Below are positions 26,714 through 36,036 of a DNA stretch of 64,000 nucleotides, piece after piece. The first letter of the stretch is position 1. Each line of letters starts with the position of its first letter. Both the position numbers and the translations under genes were made by a program. The stretch comes from Halopseudomonas xinjiangensis (lineage in GTDB: Bacteria; Pseudomonadota; Gammaproteobacteria; Pseudomonadales; Pseudomonadaceae). The stretch covers positions 1,240,001 to 1,304,000 of the forward strand of contig NZ_LT629736.1 in assembly GCF_900104945.1 (NCBI RefSeq), written 5' to 3'. Under the pieces are notes generated by a model, which was not told the origin of the DNA, did not search any database, and saw only the letters and a list, made by a program, of their open reading frames with translations.

Positions 26714-27619
26714 GTGGATTGGCGAGGCAGACGGCAGAGCAGCAATATCGAAGATCGGCGGGGCGAGTCCCTGCGAGGTGGCGCTGGCGGAGCGGGGCTG
26801 TTCATGCTGCTGCGCTTTCTTCCATTTTTGCTGCGTACCCGGGTGGGGCGCATCATTCTGGTGGTTGGCGTACTCGCATTTGTCGGCGCGCGAATGATGG
26901 GCATAGACCTGTTGCCAGCCTTGCAAGGCCAGGGGCCCGCCGTCGCGCAGTCTTCGCGCGAACTTACCGAACAGGAACAGGAACTGACCGAGTTCGTTTC
27001 GGTAGTCCTTGCCGACACTGAAGAGACCTGGAATACCATCTTCGCGCAGAGCGGCGAGCAGTACCGCGAGCCGACGCTCGTGCTGTTTGCCGACCGGGTG
27101 CGCTCGGCGTGCGGGACGGCCAGCGCAGCAGTCGGCCCCTTTTATTGCCCGGCGGACAATCAGGTGTATCTCGACCTGTCGTTCTTTCGTGACCTGGAGC
27201 GCCAGCTCGGGGCGCCGGGTGACTTTGCTCAGGCCTACGTCGTAGCCCATGAGGTCGGGCACCACGTGCAGAATTTGCTGGGGATTGGTGAGCGGGTGCG
27301 TCAGGCCGGTCAGGGCAAGAGCGAGGCGGAGATCAACGAGTTGTCGGTTCGCCAGGAGTTGCAGGCGGATTGCTTTGCTGGTGTCTGGGCACATGCCGCC
27401 AACGATGAACGAGACCTGCTCGACCCGGGCGACCTGGACGAAGCGCTCACCGCCGCATCAGCCATAGGCGATGACCGTCTGCAGCGTCGCGCAGGGCAGG
27501 AGGTTGTACCGGACAGCTTTACTCATGGCTCGTCGGAACAGCGCATGGAGTGGTTCCGTCGCGGCTTCGATAGCGGGAATGTGCGAGAGTGCGATACGTT
27601 CTCCGCTTCGTTGCAGTAA
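26714..27619 (+). CDS. YpfJ-type neutral zinc metallopeptidase
   Basis: The 301-residue protein has an N-terminal cytoplasmic stretch rich in Arg and Gly, one membrane helix around 46-62, and a periplasmic peptidase domain with HEVGH (179-183) followed by His184 and a downstream Glu-containing LQADCFAGVWAH. Cys133, Cys145 and the late NVRECDTF Cys may form disulfides. Substrates of this family are not established. Start is GTG at 26714, the only start giving the usual N terminus. The next gene follows after 26 bp on the same strand. Confidence 0.88.
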   Translation: MDWRGRRQSSNIEDRRGESLRGGAGGAGLFMLLRFLPFLLRTRVGRIILVVGVLAFVGARMMGIDLLPALQGQGPAVAQSSRELTEQEQELTEFVSVVLADTEETWNTIFAQSGEQYREPTLVLFADRVRSACGTASAAVGPFYCPADNQVYLDLSFFRDLERQLGAPGDFAQAYVVAHEVGHHVQNLLGIGERVRQAGQGKSEAEINELSVRQELQADCFAGVWAHAANDERDLLDPGDLDEALTAASAIGDDRLQRRAGQEVVPDSFTHGSSEQRMEWFRRGFDSGNVRECDTFSASLQ

Positions 27620-27645
27620 TGTAGACGTTTGGTCTGAGCCTGCTG

Positions 27646-28644
27646 ATGCTACGCATGATTGTGTTGTCAATTTTCACCCTGGTGGTCGTGCTGTCCAGCG
27701 TTTGGTCAGTGCTCGCCTTATGGTTTCAACTGCCGTGGCCGACTCCGGCACGGATCGCTGTCGCCGGATGCTGGATCCTGCTGGCGCTTGCCTCGCTCTG
27801 GCTGGCCTGGAGCGGGCGACACTGGTCCGGGGCGGGCACGTATGTGCTGATGTTCGCCGTGCTCATGCTCTGGTGGGGTCGGCTCGAGCCCTCCCATCAA
27901 CGGCAATGGGCGGACGATCTGGCCCACATCACCACCGGTACGGTGGAGGGCGATCAGGTCACGCTGGAGCATGTCCGGAACTTCACCTGGCGATCTCGCG
28001 ATGATTACGATGAGCTATGGGAAACCCGGAGCTATGACCTGTCCCGGCTGCGCTCGGTCGATCTGATCACCTCGGAGTGGGGCATGCCGGGCATCGCCCA
28101 TGTGCTGGTCTCGTTCGGCTTCGATACCGGCGAGTTCATTACCTTCACCGTGGAAATTCGCCGCGAGCGCAACGAGAGCTTTTCGGCCATCGGTGGGTTC
28201 TTCAAGCAGTTCGAATTGGCCGTTCTGGCGACGGATGAAAACGACGCGGTGCGTGTGCGCACCAACGTGCGGGAGGAACAGGCGCATATCTATCGGGTAA
28301 GCATGCCGGAATCGGCGATGCGTGATCTGTTCATGGCTTACGTCAACGAGGCCAATCAGCTGGCCAGCGAAGCTCGGTTTTATCACACGGTTACCGCAAA
28401 CTGCACCATCATCGTCTACAACATGATGCGGCGGATCGTTGACGGTTTGCCGCTCGATCACCGCTTGTTGCTTTCAGCGCGTCTTCCCTCCTATGTGAAG
28501 GACGTGGGCGGCCTGCAGGACAGCCCGCTGGAAGAGCTGAAGGAACGTGGACGCTTCAGCGAGCGGGCGCGCAATATTGATCAGGCTGAAGAATTTTCGG
28601 AAGTGATACGTCGAGGCGTGCCGGGCTGGGAAGGAAAGCTCTGA
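27646..28644 (+). CDS. DUF4105 domain membrane protein
   Basis: The 332-residue protein has three hydrophobic N-terminal segments (about 5-27, 37-55, 64-80) and then a soluble domain matching DUF4105: NFTWRSRDDYDELWETRSYDL, SEWGMPGIAHVLVSFGF, FYHTVTANCTIIVYNMMR. The conserved His and the NC pair in the last motif resemble a papain-like or NlpC-like Cys-His arrangement, so an enzymatic domain facing the periplasm is possible. No function has been established. Probably transcribed with the upstream peptidase gene. Confidence 0.8.
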   Translation: MLRMIVLSIFTLVVVLSSVWSVLALWFQLPWPTPARIAVAGCWILLALASLWLAWSGRHWSGAGTYVLMFAVLMLWWGRLEPSHQRQWADDLAHITTGTVEGDQVTLEHVRNFTWRSRDDYDELWETRSYDLSRLRSVDLITSEWGMPGIAHVLVSFGFDTGEFITFTVEIRRERNESFSAIGGFFKQFELAVLATDENDAVRVRTNVREEQAHIYRVSMPESAMRDLFMAYVNEANQLASEARFYHTVTANCTIIVYNMMRRIVDGLPLDHRLLLSARLPSYVKDVGGLQDSPLEELKERGRFSERARNIDQAEEFSEVIRRGVPGWEGKL

Positions 28645-28697
28645 AACGGCCCGGTGCTTGCAGAGATGAAACGCAACGTCAAATTTCAGAGGTGGCT

Positions 28698-29141
28698 ATG
28701 GACGCTTTCATGCAGGTAGCGATCGACGAGGCGCGTGAAGGTCTGGCTTCGGGCGGTATTCCGATCGGCTCGGTTATCGTGCACCGCGGGCGAATCATCG
28801 GCAGGGGACATAACCTTCGTGTTCAGAAGGGCAGCGCGATCCTGCATGGCGAGATGTCTGCGTTCGAAAATGCCGGGCGGCAACCGGCCGAAGTCTATGC
28901 CGAGTCGGTCTTGTACACCACGCTGTCACCGTGCTCGATGTGCAGCGGGGCGATCGTGCTCTACGGCATTCCTCGCGTCATTGTCGGGGAGAACGTTACT
29001 TTCCAGGGAGAAGAGGACTTTCTGCGCTCACGGGGCGTGGAGGTGACGGTTCTTCAGGATGAGCAATGTGTCGCCATGATGCGCGACTTCATCCGAGATC
29101 AACCGCAACTCTGGAACGAGGATATCGGCGAGCAGGACTGA
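28698..29141 (+). CDS. Cytosine deaminase-like nucleoside deaminase (yeast FCY1 type)
   Basis: ATG at 28698 is preferred over GTG at 28692 because AGAGGT sits 5 nt before it. The 147-residue enzyme carries the zinc site HGE (His50, Glu52) and SPCSMC (Cys79, Cys82), spaced exactly as in yeast cytosine deaminase, and shares ASGGIPIGSVIV and RVQKGSAILHGE with that group more than with bacterial tRNA deaminase TadA. It should convert cytosine to uracil in pyrimidine salvage, though related purine or pterin deaminases cannot be excluded. Confidence 0.85.
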   Translation: MDAFMQVAIDEAREGLASGGIPIGSVIVHRGRIIGRGHNLRVQKGSAILHGEMSAFENAGRQPAEVYAESVLYTTLSPCSMCSGAIVLYGIPRVIVGENVTFQGEEDFLRSRGVEVTVLQDEQCVAMMRDFIRDQPQLWNEDIGEQD

Positions 29142-29201
29142 AGAAGCCGACGGCGCGCTAGCGGCCGCCGGCAGTGGGAATGTGCATTAACGAGGCGCGG
29201 A

Positions 29202-29948
29202 ATGAAGCTTGGATTGTTGCAATGCGATGATGTGACCGCCAGCCTGCAGGCCAGGCATGGTAATTACCCGGAAATGTTTCTGCGGCTGCTGCGGCAGCAC
29301 ATCCCTTCAGCGGAGGTGCAGGTATTTCGGACGCAGGATGGCGAACTGCCCGAGCACGTCGATGCCTGCGATGCGTATCTGACGACGGGAAGCAAGTACG
29401 GGGTCTATGACGGCTTGCCATGGATTGCGGAGCTGGAGGCGTTTGTCGTCGCGCTATGGGAGCGACACAAGCCCCTCGTCGGTATCTGTTTCGGACATCA
29501 GCTGATGGCACAGGCGCTTGGCGGTGAGGTGCGGAAGTCGGACAAGGGGTGGGGAGTCGGCGTGTCCTTCAACCGGGTCACCGCTCGCAAGCCCTGGATG
29601 GAGCCCTGGCAGGACAAGCTAGATCTCATCGTCAGCCACCAGGATCAGGTGATGCTGCTACCGCCTCAGGCGGAAGTATTGGCGCACAGTGAGTTCTGCA
29701 ATTACTACCTGGTGCAGTACGGAGAGCATTTCATGAGCGTTCAGGGGCACCCCGAGTTTTGCAAGGGCTATTCCTGCGACCTGATGAATGCTCGGGAAGG
29801 CTTGATCCCCGCTGAGCGTTTGCGTGCCGGGCACGCTTCGCTCAACGCCGAGATCGACGGGCCGCTAATGATGCGCTGGATAGTCGCTTTCCTGCAGCGC
29901 GGGGCCTCTCGCTACCACGCCCTGGGGTCCGGCGCGGCGGCCGGCTAA
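29202..29948 (+). CDS. Class I glutamine amidotransferase-like protein
   Basis: The 248-residue single-domain protein has the catalytic triad Cys96 in GICFGHQ, His183 and Glu185 in QGHPEF, plus the TTGSKYGVYD oxyanion region. Stand-alone members of this group hydrolyse gamma-glutamyl amides or act with an unlinked partner; no synthetase is adjacent. The last 84 bp overlap, on the opposite strand, the end of the outer-membrane protein gene at 29865. Confidence 0.85.
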   Translation: MKLGLLQCDDVTASLQARHGNYPEMFLRLLRQHIPSAEVQVFRTQDGELPEHVDACDAYLTTGSKYGVYDGLPWIAELEAFVVALWERHKPLVGICFGHQLMAQALGGEVRKSDKGWGVGVSFNRVTARKPWMEPWQDKLDLIVSHQDQVMLLPPQAEVLAHSEFCNYYLVQYGEHFMSVQGHPEFCKGYSCDLMNAREGLIPAERLRAGHASLNAEIDGPLMMRWIVAFLQRGASRYHALGSGAAAG

Positions 29949-30989
29949 GGCGATATCACGCGCGACCGAGCTGCCCAGGTTATCCAGGCCGGCACTGGTG
30001 CGTCGACGATTGGTGACTTCGCCACGGAAGTACATTTCGAACTGCAGGGTGATTCCGACGCGGGGATCAAAATCGTGTTCGCGGGTGAAGCGCAGTTCGG
30101 GCACCACGTCCACGAAGATGATGTCCTTGTGCAGATCGCGGCGATACTGCGCAAGCACGACATAGTCGTTCATCCGGGGCCGCGAAAAGCTTGTGCCCAC
30201 CGCGGCTGCCGCATAGCGCAAGGCGCTGCGCTCACTGAGAATACGGTTCAGTTCGACGCTCTGAGCGAACTCCAGTGTGTCGTATTCTTCACGCCACTGA
30301 ACGTTGCTGATGAAGCGCAGGTGCCGGGCTTCATCGAGGGGGCGACCAAAGTCCCAGCGCGTACGGACCGAGTAGCCATCACTGTTGAACCAGGACGCAC
30401 GGTTGTAGGACTCGAGTTGCCAGGGACCTTCACCTAGGCCCCACAAACGCTCTGCGGTAAGGCGTACATAAGGGTCCAGCGGAAAGCGAAACTTCACACC
30501 GGCGCCGGCGCGGGTTTCCCAAGCAAGGGTCTTGTCGTTCCCGCCGAACTGGCTGAGGCCAATGATCGAACTGCTGCTGACGTTGCGGTCCCGCAGGATA
30601 CGCTCTGCCGGCGCGTCGGCAAGGGTGCCCCGGGTTTCCTCGGGGTCACTTTCGATAATCAGACGCAGCCGTTCCTTGGTGGTGGGAAGGTCGAGTTTGA
30701 AGCGTATCCCGGTATCCGAATCGAATCCTTCGCGCTGCATGTACTCGAATTCCTGAGTGAGTCTGAGGTAGGACTCGTTGTTCACGGCACGGTAGTCGTC
30801 CGTTCCGAAGAAACCGTCGATGCTGCGAGATGTATTGGTGACCCAGCGCGATACGTTGTCATGCCAGGGGTCAATTTTTTCAACGGTCCACTCAGGTAGA
30901 TCGGAACCGTCGTCTTCCGTAGGTGCCTGTTGTCCATGCGCAAGGCTCGAAGCAACCAGGAGGGCGCCGAGCAGTGGAGTTTTGTGCAT
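29865..30989 (-). CDS. Putative outer-membrane beta-barrel protein, unknown function
   Basis: ATG at 30989 (AAGGAG 11 nt upstream) gives 374 residues starting with a signal peptide ending in SLAHG. The mature part opens with a soluble region ([17 protein letters not shown]) and continues as alternating hydrophobic/polar strands typical of an outer-membrane barrel. The last strand-like segment, [19 protein letters not shown], is followed by about 40 non-strand residues that run antisense over the neighbouring amidotransferase gene; barrels usually end at an aromatic residue, so this tail looks like a read-through extension. No family is recognised. Confidence 0.7.
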   Translation of the reverse strand: MHKTPLLGALLVASSLAHGQQAPTEDDGSDLPEWTVEKIDPWHDNVSRWVTNTSRSIDGFFGTDDYRAVNNESYLRLTQEFEYMQREGFDSDTGIRFKLDLPTTKERLRLIIESDPEETRGTLADAPAERILRDRNVSSSSIIGLSQFGGNDKTLAWETRAGAGVKFRFPLDPYVRLTAERLWGLGEGPWQLESYNRASWFNSDGYSVRTRWDFGRPLDEARHLRFISNVQWREEYDTLEFAQSVELNRILSERSALRYAAAAVGTSFSRPRMNDYVVLAQYRRDLHKDIIFVDVVPELRFTREHDFDPRVGITLQFEMYFRGEVTNRRRTSAGLDNLGSSVARDIALAGRRAGPQGVVARGPALQESDYPAHH

Positions 30990-31053
30990 CGTCCTTTTCT
31001 CCTTTAGCCTTGTTGAGTCCAATCCGCTTCGCTTAGTTCAATCGGGAATCGCA

Positions 31054-31467
31054 ATGATCGAACTGTCTCACAATGTTTCGCTTGACGAGTCTGAGCTGGA
31101 AATCACCGCCATCCGGGCCCAGGGCGCCGGGGGGCAAAACGTCAACAAGGTGTCTAGCGCGATTCACCTCCGCTTTGATATTCGGAGCTCGAGCCTGCCG
31201 GATTTTTTCAAGGAGAGGCTTCTGGCGTTGTCTGATCATCGCGTCACGCGCGACGGGGTCGTGGTGATCAAGGCGCAGCAGTATCGCAATCAGGAGCAGA
31301 ACAGGGAGGACGCCATACGTCGGCTGCAGGAACTGATCAACGAGTCGGTCGTGGTGCAGAAGCCGCGGCGCCCGACACGGGCCAGCCGCACTGCCAAAAA
31401 GAAGCGGGTCGACAGCAAAACCGCTCGTGGCAAGGTCAAGGCGCTGCGGGGGCGCGTGGATCCTTGA
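31054..31467 (+). CDS. arfB: Alternative ribosome-rescue factor ArfB (YaeJ)
   Basis: The 137-residue protein has the GGQ motif at 26-28 ([14 protein letters not shown]) and the Lys/Arg-rich C-terminal tail ([20 protein letters not shown]) that enters the empty mRNA channel of stalled ribosomes. It hydrolyses peptidyl-tRNA on ribosomes lacking a stop codon. ATG at 31054 gives the standard N terminus; a longer frame upstream reads antisense through the outer-membrane protein gene and is rejected. Confidence 0.93.
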   Translation: MIELSHNVSLDESELEITAIRAQGAGGQNVNKVSSAIHLRFDIRSSSLPDFFKERLLALSDHRVTRDGVVVIKAQQYRNQEQNREDAIRRLQELINESVVVQKPRRPTRASRTAKKKRVDSKTARGKVKALRGRVDP

Positions 31468-31500
31468 ATCAGCCACGAGGGGTTTGTCGGCGGGCTCTGC

Positions 31501-33267
31501 TCAGCTGCTGGCTACCAGGCGCCGGTTGGCCGAGCCGATGAAGGTGGTCAGCGTTTTGCTGCGTGCCGCGTCGATTGAATGGCTGCGCTGTTTGACCGTG
31601 TCGACGAAGCGCCAGTCGGCCCGCGCCTGCTCGTCGTTGAACGTCACGATGAGGTAGCCGCGTTGGCTGGCGTTGAGATAGCGCAGGGGGTCGACCAACG
31701 TGGTGATCACCTGCTCGGTCTGGCCTATCATGTCTGGTGGCACTGCAAGATAGCTTTCCAGCCCCGGCGAGGTGACCGATGCGGTCGCGAATTCGACGCC
31801 CACTGCCGAGCCATCAAGTGTCTCGAGATCACTCGCCCAGGCATTGTGGGTATCGCCGGCGAGCACCACCAGATTCTTGTCCAGCGAGCGGCTCAGACCC
31901 AGAATCACTTCACGCTCGTAGGCGTAGCCGTCCCAGGCATCCAGGTTGTACGGGATGACCGTCTCGACGCGCGCAATCTCGGCGGCGGTCAGGGTGGGGT
32001 CGTTCATCTGCATGCGCAGCTTGATCTGCACCAGTTCGCTGAACTGGGTCAGCAAATCGCCCCCGCTGGGGTTGCCAAGCGCGGTCAGCAACTCTGCCGG
32101 GAGCATCATGCGGCCCATCAGTACTTGTTGGCCGAGCACCTGCCAGGTGGCGGTGGAATTCGCCAGGCGCGCCTGGAGCCAGTCCATCTGCGTTTGTCCG
32201 AGTAAAGTGCGGCTTGAGTCGCTGGCGTCGGCTGCGAAAGCCTGAGCATCGAAGCCTGACTCGGTCGTGTAGGTGCCGTAGGACAGCTGTTCATCGCGTC
32301 CGATTACCCGCGTGTCGAGCATGTGCAGACTGACCAGGTCGCCGAAATCGAAGCTGCGGTAGATGGTCAACTCGTCGTTCGGATCGGCCGGCCGTATCGG
32401 CATCCATTCGAAATACGCCTGCAAGGCAGCAAGCTTGCGCTCCGTGAACTCGCCTTCACCCTCGTTATGGTTCTCGGCACCGTCGCGCCAGGTGTCGTTG
32501 GTGATTTCATGGTCATCCCACACCGCGATCATCGGCGCGGCGGCATGCAGCGTCTGCAGGTCCGAGTCGGTGCGATACAAGGCGTAGCGCTTGCGATAGT
32601 CGGCCAGGGCGAGCGTCTCGACATCGTTGTCCACGGGCAATGCGCGGCCCATGGCTTCAGCATCTTCGGTCGCGTAACCGCCCATCGAATACTCGTAAAT
32701 GTAGTCGCCCAGGTGAACCACGGCGTCGAGGTCGGCTTCCTTCGCAGCTGCGGCATATACATGGAAGTAGCCGGCGGGGTAGTTGGAACAGGACAACACG
32801 GCGAAGCGCACCTGTTCGATGCCAGCGGAGGGCAAGGTTTTCATGCTGCCCGCTGGAGAGGTAACGCTGTTCGAGACGAAGCGATAGTGATACCGCTTGC
32901 CCGGTTCGAGATTCTGCACGTCCACCTTGAGTGTGTAGTCGCGGTCCGCGCTGGTGCGAGCGTTGCCGCTATGCAGAAGCTCGGTGAACCCGGCATCGGC
33001 CGCCACTTCCCACTGAACTGCGATGTCCGCCGTCTGCTCGTCAAGCGGGGTAACGCGCGTCCAGATGATGACCCGGTCGGCTAGCGGATCGCCACTGGCC
33101 ACACCATGCTGGAAGGCGACCTGACGCAGGACTGGCGCGGGTTCCGGCTCGGATCGATTGGACGAGCCACTGCCACTCAGACATCCCTGCAAACCGGTCG
33201 AGACGACCACTCCTCCCAGCGCCAAGCCGGAAACCCGAAGAAAATCTCGCCGTGACATACCTTTCAT
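31501..33267 (-). CDS. phoD: PhoD-family alkaline phosphatase/phosphodiesterase, Tat lipoprotein
   Basis: The 588-residue precursor starts with a twin-arginine signal (SRRDFLRVSG, Arg6-Arg7) that ends in a lipobox LQGC (Cys29), so it is exported folded and may be lipidated. PhoD motifs follow: AVLSCSNYPAGYF, VHLGDYIYEY, VWDDHEITND, LLGQTQMDWLQ and LAGDTHNAWASD, which bind Fe/Ca and phosphate. It releases phosphate from diesters and monoesters such as teichoic acid or phospholipid fragments. It converges with the arfB gene; the M14 peptidase gene upstream on the same strand is 88 bp away. Confidence 0.9.
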   Translation of the reverse strand: MKGMSRRDFLRVSGLALGGVVVSTGLQGCLSGSGSSNRSEPEPAPVLRQVAFQHGVASGDPLADRVIIWTRVTPLDEQTADIAVQWEVAADAGFTELLHSGNARTSADRDYTLKVDVQNLEPGKRYHYRFVSNSVTSPAGSMKTLPSAGIEQVRFAVLSCSNYPAGYFHVYAAAAKEADLDAVVHLGDYIYEYSMGGYATEDAEAMGRALPVDNDVETLALADYRKRYALYRTDSDLQTLHAAAPMIAVWDDHEITNDTWRDGAENHNEGEGEFTERKLAALQAYFEWMPIRPADPNDELTIYRSFDFGDLVSLHMLDTRVIGRDEQLSYGTYTTESGFDAQAFAADASDSSRTLLGQTQMDWLQARLANSTATWQVLGQQVLMGRMMLPAELLTALGNPSGGDLLTQFSELVQIKLRMQMNDPTLTAAEIARVETVIPYNLDAWDGYAYEREVILGLSRSLDKNLVVLAGDTHNAWASDLETLDGSAVGVEFATASVTSPGLESYLAVPPDMIGQTEQVITTLVDPLRYLNASQRGYLIVTFNDEQARADWRFVDTVKQRSHSIDAARSKTLTTFIGSANRRLVASS

Positions 33268-33354
33268 GAAGCCGCTACTCCGTCTCTCGCCCTCGGGGGC
33301 TGGTTGATGAAAACGCAGCGAGGATGGCAGGGCAGTGTTACAGGAAGACGTCTG

Positions 33355-34401
33355 TCACTGGCCCGGCAGAAACCATTGGGCAATCGCCTGGCGGGCGAGT
33401 TCGTCACGCTTGTCCGGCGCGGGGATCCAGTTGCGCCAGCATTGGGTGGCGTTGGTAAGGAATTCGAACAAGGGCAGGTGTTGACGCAGCACCCGCCGTT
33501 TTCGGTGGCTGATCACTGGATTGAAGTAGCCGAAGTAATCGAGCATCTGCTTCGGGTTCTTGCGCACCCAGAGCCAGGACCCCATCTCGAGTGTGAATGG
33601 CAGAAAGATGTTCTGCGGATGTGCGTCACGGGCGTGGTCGTACAGGTAGTCCCAGAGATCGCCGTGGGTGGTGTAGTTGATCGACTGCGGCTCGATGATG
33701 TAGGGGTGGTGGTTGGGAAAGGTTCGCTCGTACAGTTGCTTGAGCGCAAAGACCTCGCCAATGTGTTCGATCGGCCGATGGCTGCGGGCGTAGCTGGACC
33801 ATATCCGGTCGCGCCTGCCGAAGCCGCTATGACAATCCACACTGAGCGAAAAGGGCGCCGTGAGCAGGCGCTCCTGGACCGTGCGCACCAGCGCGGCGGC
33901 CTCTGCCTGCATCGGTTCATCGCGGTCCCCCCGATACCAGGGCAGATGCGGACTGAGTCGGTGGCCGCCCACCAGCCAGGGCACCGGTCCCATGGCTTCG
34001 ACGGGCGCGTTGCGCATCAGGTCCACGCCGTTGAGGTTGCTGCGCGTGCGGTGCCAGATGCCCCCGGGATTGATCATCGGCATGAACACCAGCCTGACCT
34101 GTTCGAGCTGACTGCTGAGGCTCGCATCCCATTCCAACCGATGGATGAGACTATGCAACCAGGACAGCAAGACCTGCGTGCCAATCCGCTCGACGCCGTG
34201 CACACCACCGAAAAAGCCGATTACCGGAGCGGTTTCGCTGCGGCTGCCTAGCTCGATGACGCGAAGAGGGATGCCTATGCCATTGATACACACTGTATCG
34301 GCAACGTGGCTGCGCAAGTGCCGAGCACCCTGGTCGAGCAGGCTGTCGAGTTGCAGATGTTCTGGAAGATGACGTTGAATTTGATGAAGCGTTTCAGCCA
34401 T
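33355..34401 (-). CDS. M14 family zinc carboxypeptidase-like protein
   Basis: The 348-residue soluble protein shows a complete M14 site: zinc ligands His68 and Glu71 (GGVHGVERIG), His191 (VDCHSGFG), and catalytic Glu272 (LPFTLEMGSW). The MPMINPGGIWHRTRSNLNGVDLMRN segment places the substrate-binding Asn-Arg pair. There is no signal peptide, so it acts in the cytoplasm, possibly on peptides or acyl-amino acids like succinylglutamate desuccinylase relatives. Upstream, 88 bp separate the phoD start, and a REP pair lies beyond the start. Confidence 0.85.
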   Translation of the reverse strand: MAETLHQIQRHLPEHLQLDSLLDQGARHLRSHVADTVCINGIGIPLRVIELGSRSETAPVIGFFGGVHGVERIGTQVLLSWLHSLIHRLEWDASLSSQLEQVRLVFMPMINPGGIWHRTRSNLNGVDLMRNAPVEAMGPVPWLVGGHRLSPHLPWYRGDRDEPMQAEAAALVRTVQERLLTAPFSLSVDCHSGFGRRDRIWSSYARSHRPIEHIGEVFALKQLYERTFPNHHPYIIEPQSINYTTHGDLWDYLYDHARDAHPQNIFLPFTLEMGSWLWVRKNPKQMLDYFGYFNPVISHRKRRVLRQHLPLFEFLTNATQCWRNWIPAPDKRDELARQAIAQWFLPGQ

Positions 34402-34496
34402 GGCGGGTCACGTCGTGTTCTGTGACAGCAGCATGACAAAAGGGTGTTACAGCCAGGTGACAAGCTCTGTCCTAGGCTGGCATTCCCCGCCCCAGC

Positions 34497-34602
34497 GGGG
34501 CTTATGTAGGAGCGGGCATGACCGCGAAGAAGGATGCACCACGTAACCGGTGCAAGCGCTGCCTACGCCCCCGTCTTCGCGCCCAGGTGCGCTCCTACAA
34601 TG
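34497..34602. repeat. REP palindrome pair
   Basis: GTAGGAGCGGGCATGACCGCG then GAAG at the left and CTTCGCGCCCAGGTGCGCTCC then TAC at the right form a large inverted pair, in the gap between the M14 gene start and the serine hydrolase gene end. Confidence 0.75.
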
Positions 34603-34609
34603 CGAGCAC

Positions 34610-35830
34610 TCAGTCCACCAGTGCACCGTAAATGATCGCCCGCAGTTCCTGCCGGATCGCATAGCTGGAAGAGGGGATAAGCTGGGTCATGAAGATCATC
34701 GACAGGTCTTCCACCGGGTCGATGAAGAAATTCGTGCTGGCCATTCCGCCCCAGCCGTACTCGCCGGTAGAGCCGTTGGTCTGCGACTTGGCGACATCGG
34801 TCTTGACGGAGAAACCCAGGCCGAAGCCGGTTCCCTCGTACGGCGTTTCGCTGAACGAGCCAACAGACACCGTCGGAAGGTCCTGATTGTCCGGCAGATG
34901 GTTCATGTGCATGAACTCCAGGGTCTTGCGACCGATGATTCGAGCGCCGTTCAACTCGCCGCCATTAGCCAGCGCCTGCACGAATCGATAGTAATCATCC
35001 ACGGTGGAGACCAGTCCGCCACCACCGGAAAGATAGCCGTGCGCCCTGGTGAAGTTCGATTGCTGGGGATCGTCCTGCAGGGTGAACCTGTCGCCCGGCT
35101 TGTATTGATAACAGGCAGCGAATCGATCAATGCGGTCAGCAGGGACGGTAAAAAAGGTATCCGTCATGCCCAGCGGCCGGAAAATGTGCTCGACGAAATA
35201 ATCGGTCAGCTCCATGCCGGACAGCACCTGCACCAGGTACCCGCATACGTCGGTGGAGACAGAATAGTTCCAGGCGCTCCCGGGCGAGAACTCAAGGGGC
35301 AGGCGAGAGAGTTCGTCGATCAGCCGCTCCAGCGTCAACCCAGGCCCACCATCGAGCTTGAGCGCACGATATGCCGCATCGACATTGGTGCGGTTCATGA
35401 AGCCATAGGTCAGGCCGGACTGATGCGTCAGCAGATCGCGGATCGTCATCGGTCTCGAAACAGCCGTCGTCATGAAGGTCGGGTGAACGCCCGCCTTGTA
35501 TACCTGCAGGTTCTTCCAGGACGGAATGTACTTGTGTACTGGATCATCCAGAAGAAACCGGCCCTGTTCGTACAGCTGCATCAGCGCGATAGACGTGATC
35601 GGCTTGGTCATCGAGTACACCCGGAACAGGGTGTCGCGCTGCACTGGCTTGTCACGTTCGACATCCATCTGGCCACGCATGTCCAGATACGCGATCTCAC
35701 CACGACGGGCAACGAGGGTAAGCGTGCCGGGCAGTTTTCCCGGTTCGAGATATCGGGATTGCAGATGTTCGCCGATACGCGCCAGACGTGTCGTATCCAG
35801 TCCGGCGATGATGCTTGAGTCGCTGGTCAT
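34610..35830 (-). CDS. Beta-lactamase-family serine hydrolase (EstB-like esterase)
   Basis: ATG at 35830 gives 406 residues; the longer open frame upstream has no family similarity. Class C signature residues are SxxK at Ser73-Lys76 (VYSMTKP), Tyr189 in WNYSVSTD, and a [14 protein letters not shown] C-terminal segment in place of KTG ([12 protein letters not shown]). Without a signal peptide it is more likely a cytoplasmic esterase or transesterase than a periplasmic beta-lactamase. Substrate unknown. Confidence 0.85.
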   Translation of the reverse strand: MTSDSSIIAGLDTTRLARIGEHLQSRYLEPGKLPGTLTLVARRGEIAYLDMRGQMDVERDKPVQRDTLFRVYSMTKPITSIALMQLYEQGRFLLDDPVHKYIPSWKNLQVYKAGVHPTFMTTAVSRPMTIRDLLTHQSGLTYGFMNRTNVDAAYRALKLDGGPGLTLERLIDELSRLPLEFSPGSAWNYSVSTDVCGYLVQVLSGMELTDYFVEHIFRPLGMTDTFFTVPADRIDRFAACYQYKPGDRFTLQDDPQQSNFTRAHGYLSGGGGLVSTVDDYYRFVQALANGGELNGARIIGRKTLEFMHMNHLPDNQDLPTVSVGSFSETPYEGTGFGLGFSVKTDVAKSQTNGSTGEYGWGGMASTNFFIDPVEDLSMIFMTQLIPSSSYAIRQELRAIIYGALVD

Positions 35831-36036
35831 GCTTGAATCCTGTTCCGTGTGCCAAGCCGATGATAGTACCTGTTTGGCGCGCCAGACCAAGGCCGCCCGG
35901 CCTTTGTTTATGAGCAGGCATAAGCAGTTGGCGGGTGAGATAAATATATTTTTCGAAGCGGGGTTCGGCAACTTGTGCGGAGGGCTTGAGACACAGTACA
36001 AATTGCGCTCCGAAGCCACCCGAGGTATCCGATGAA

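Noticed and set aside
30820-31053. Upstream extension of arfB
   Set aside because: The longer frame runs antisense through the outer-membrane protein start and lacks similarity; ATG at 31054 gives the normal ArfB N terminus.
33268-33358. Pho box upstream of phoD
   Set aside because: CTGTAAC and CTGTCAC occur but in opposite orientations and without 11-bp direct spacing, so there is no convincing site.
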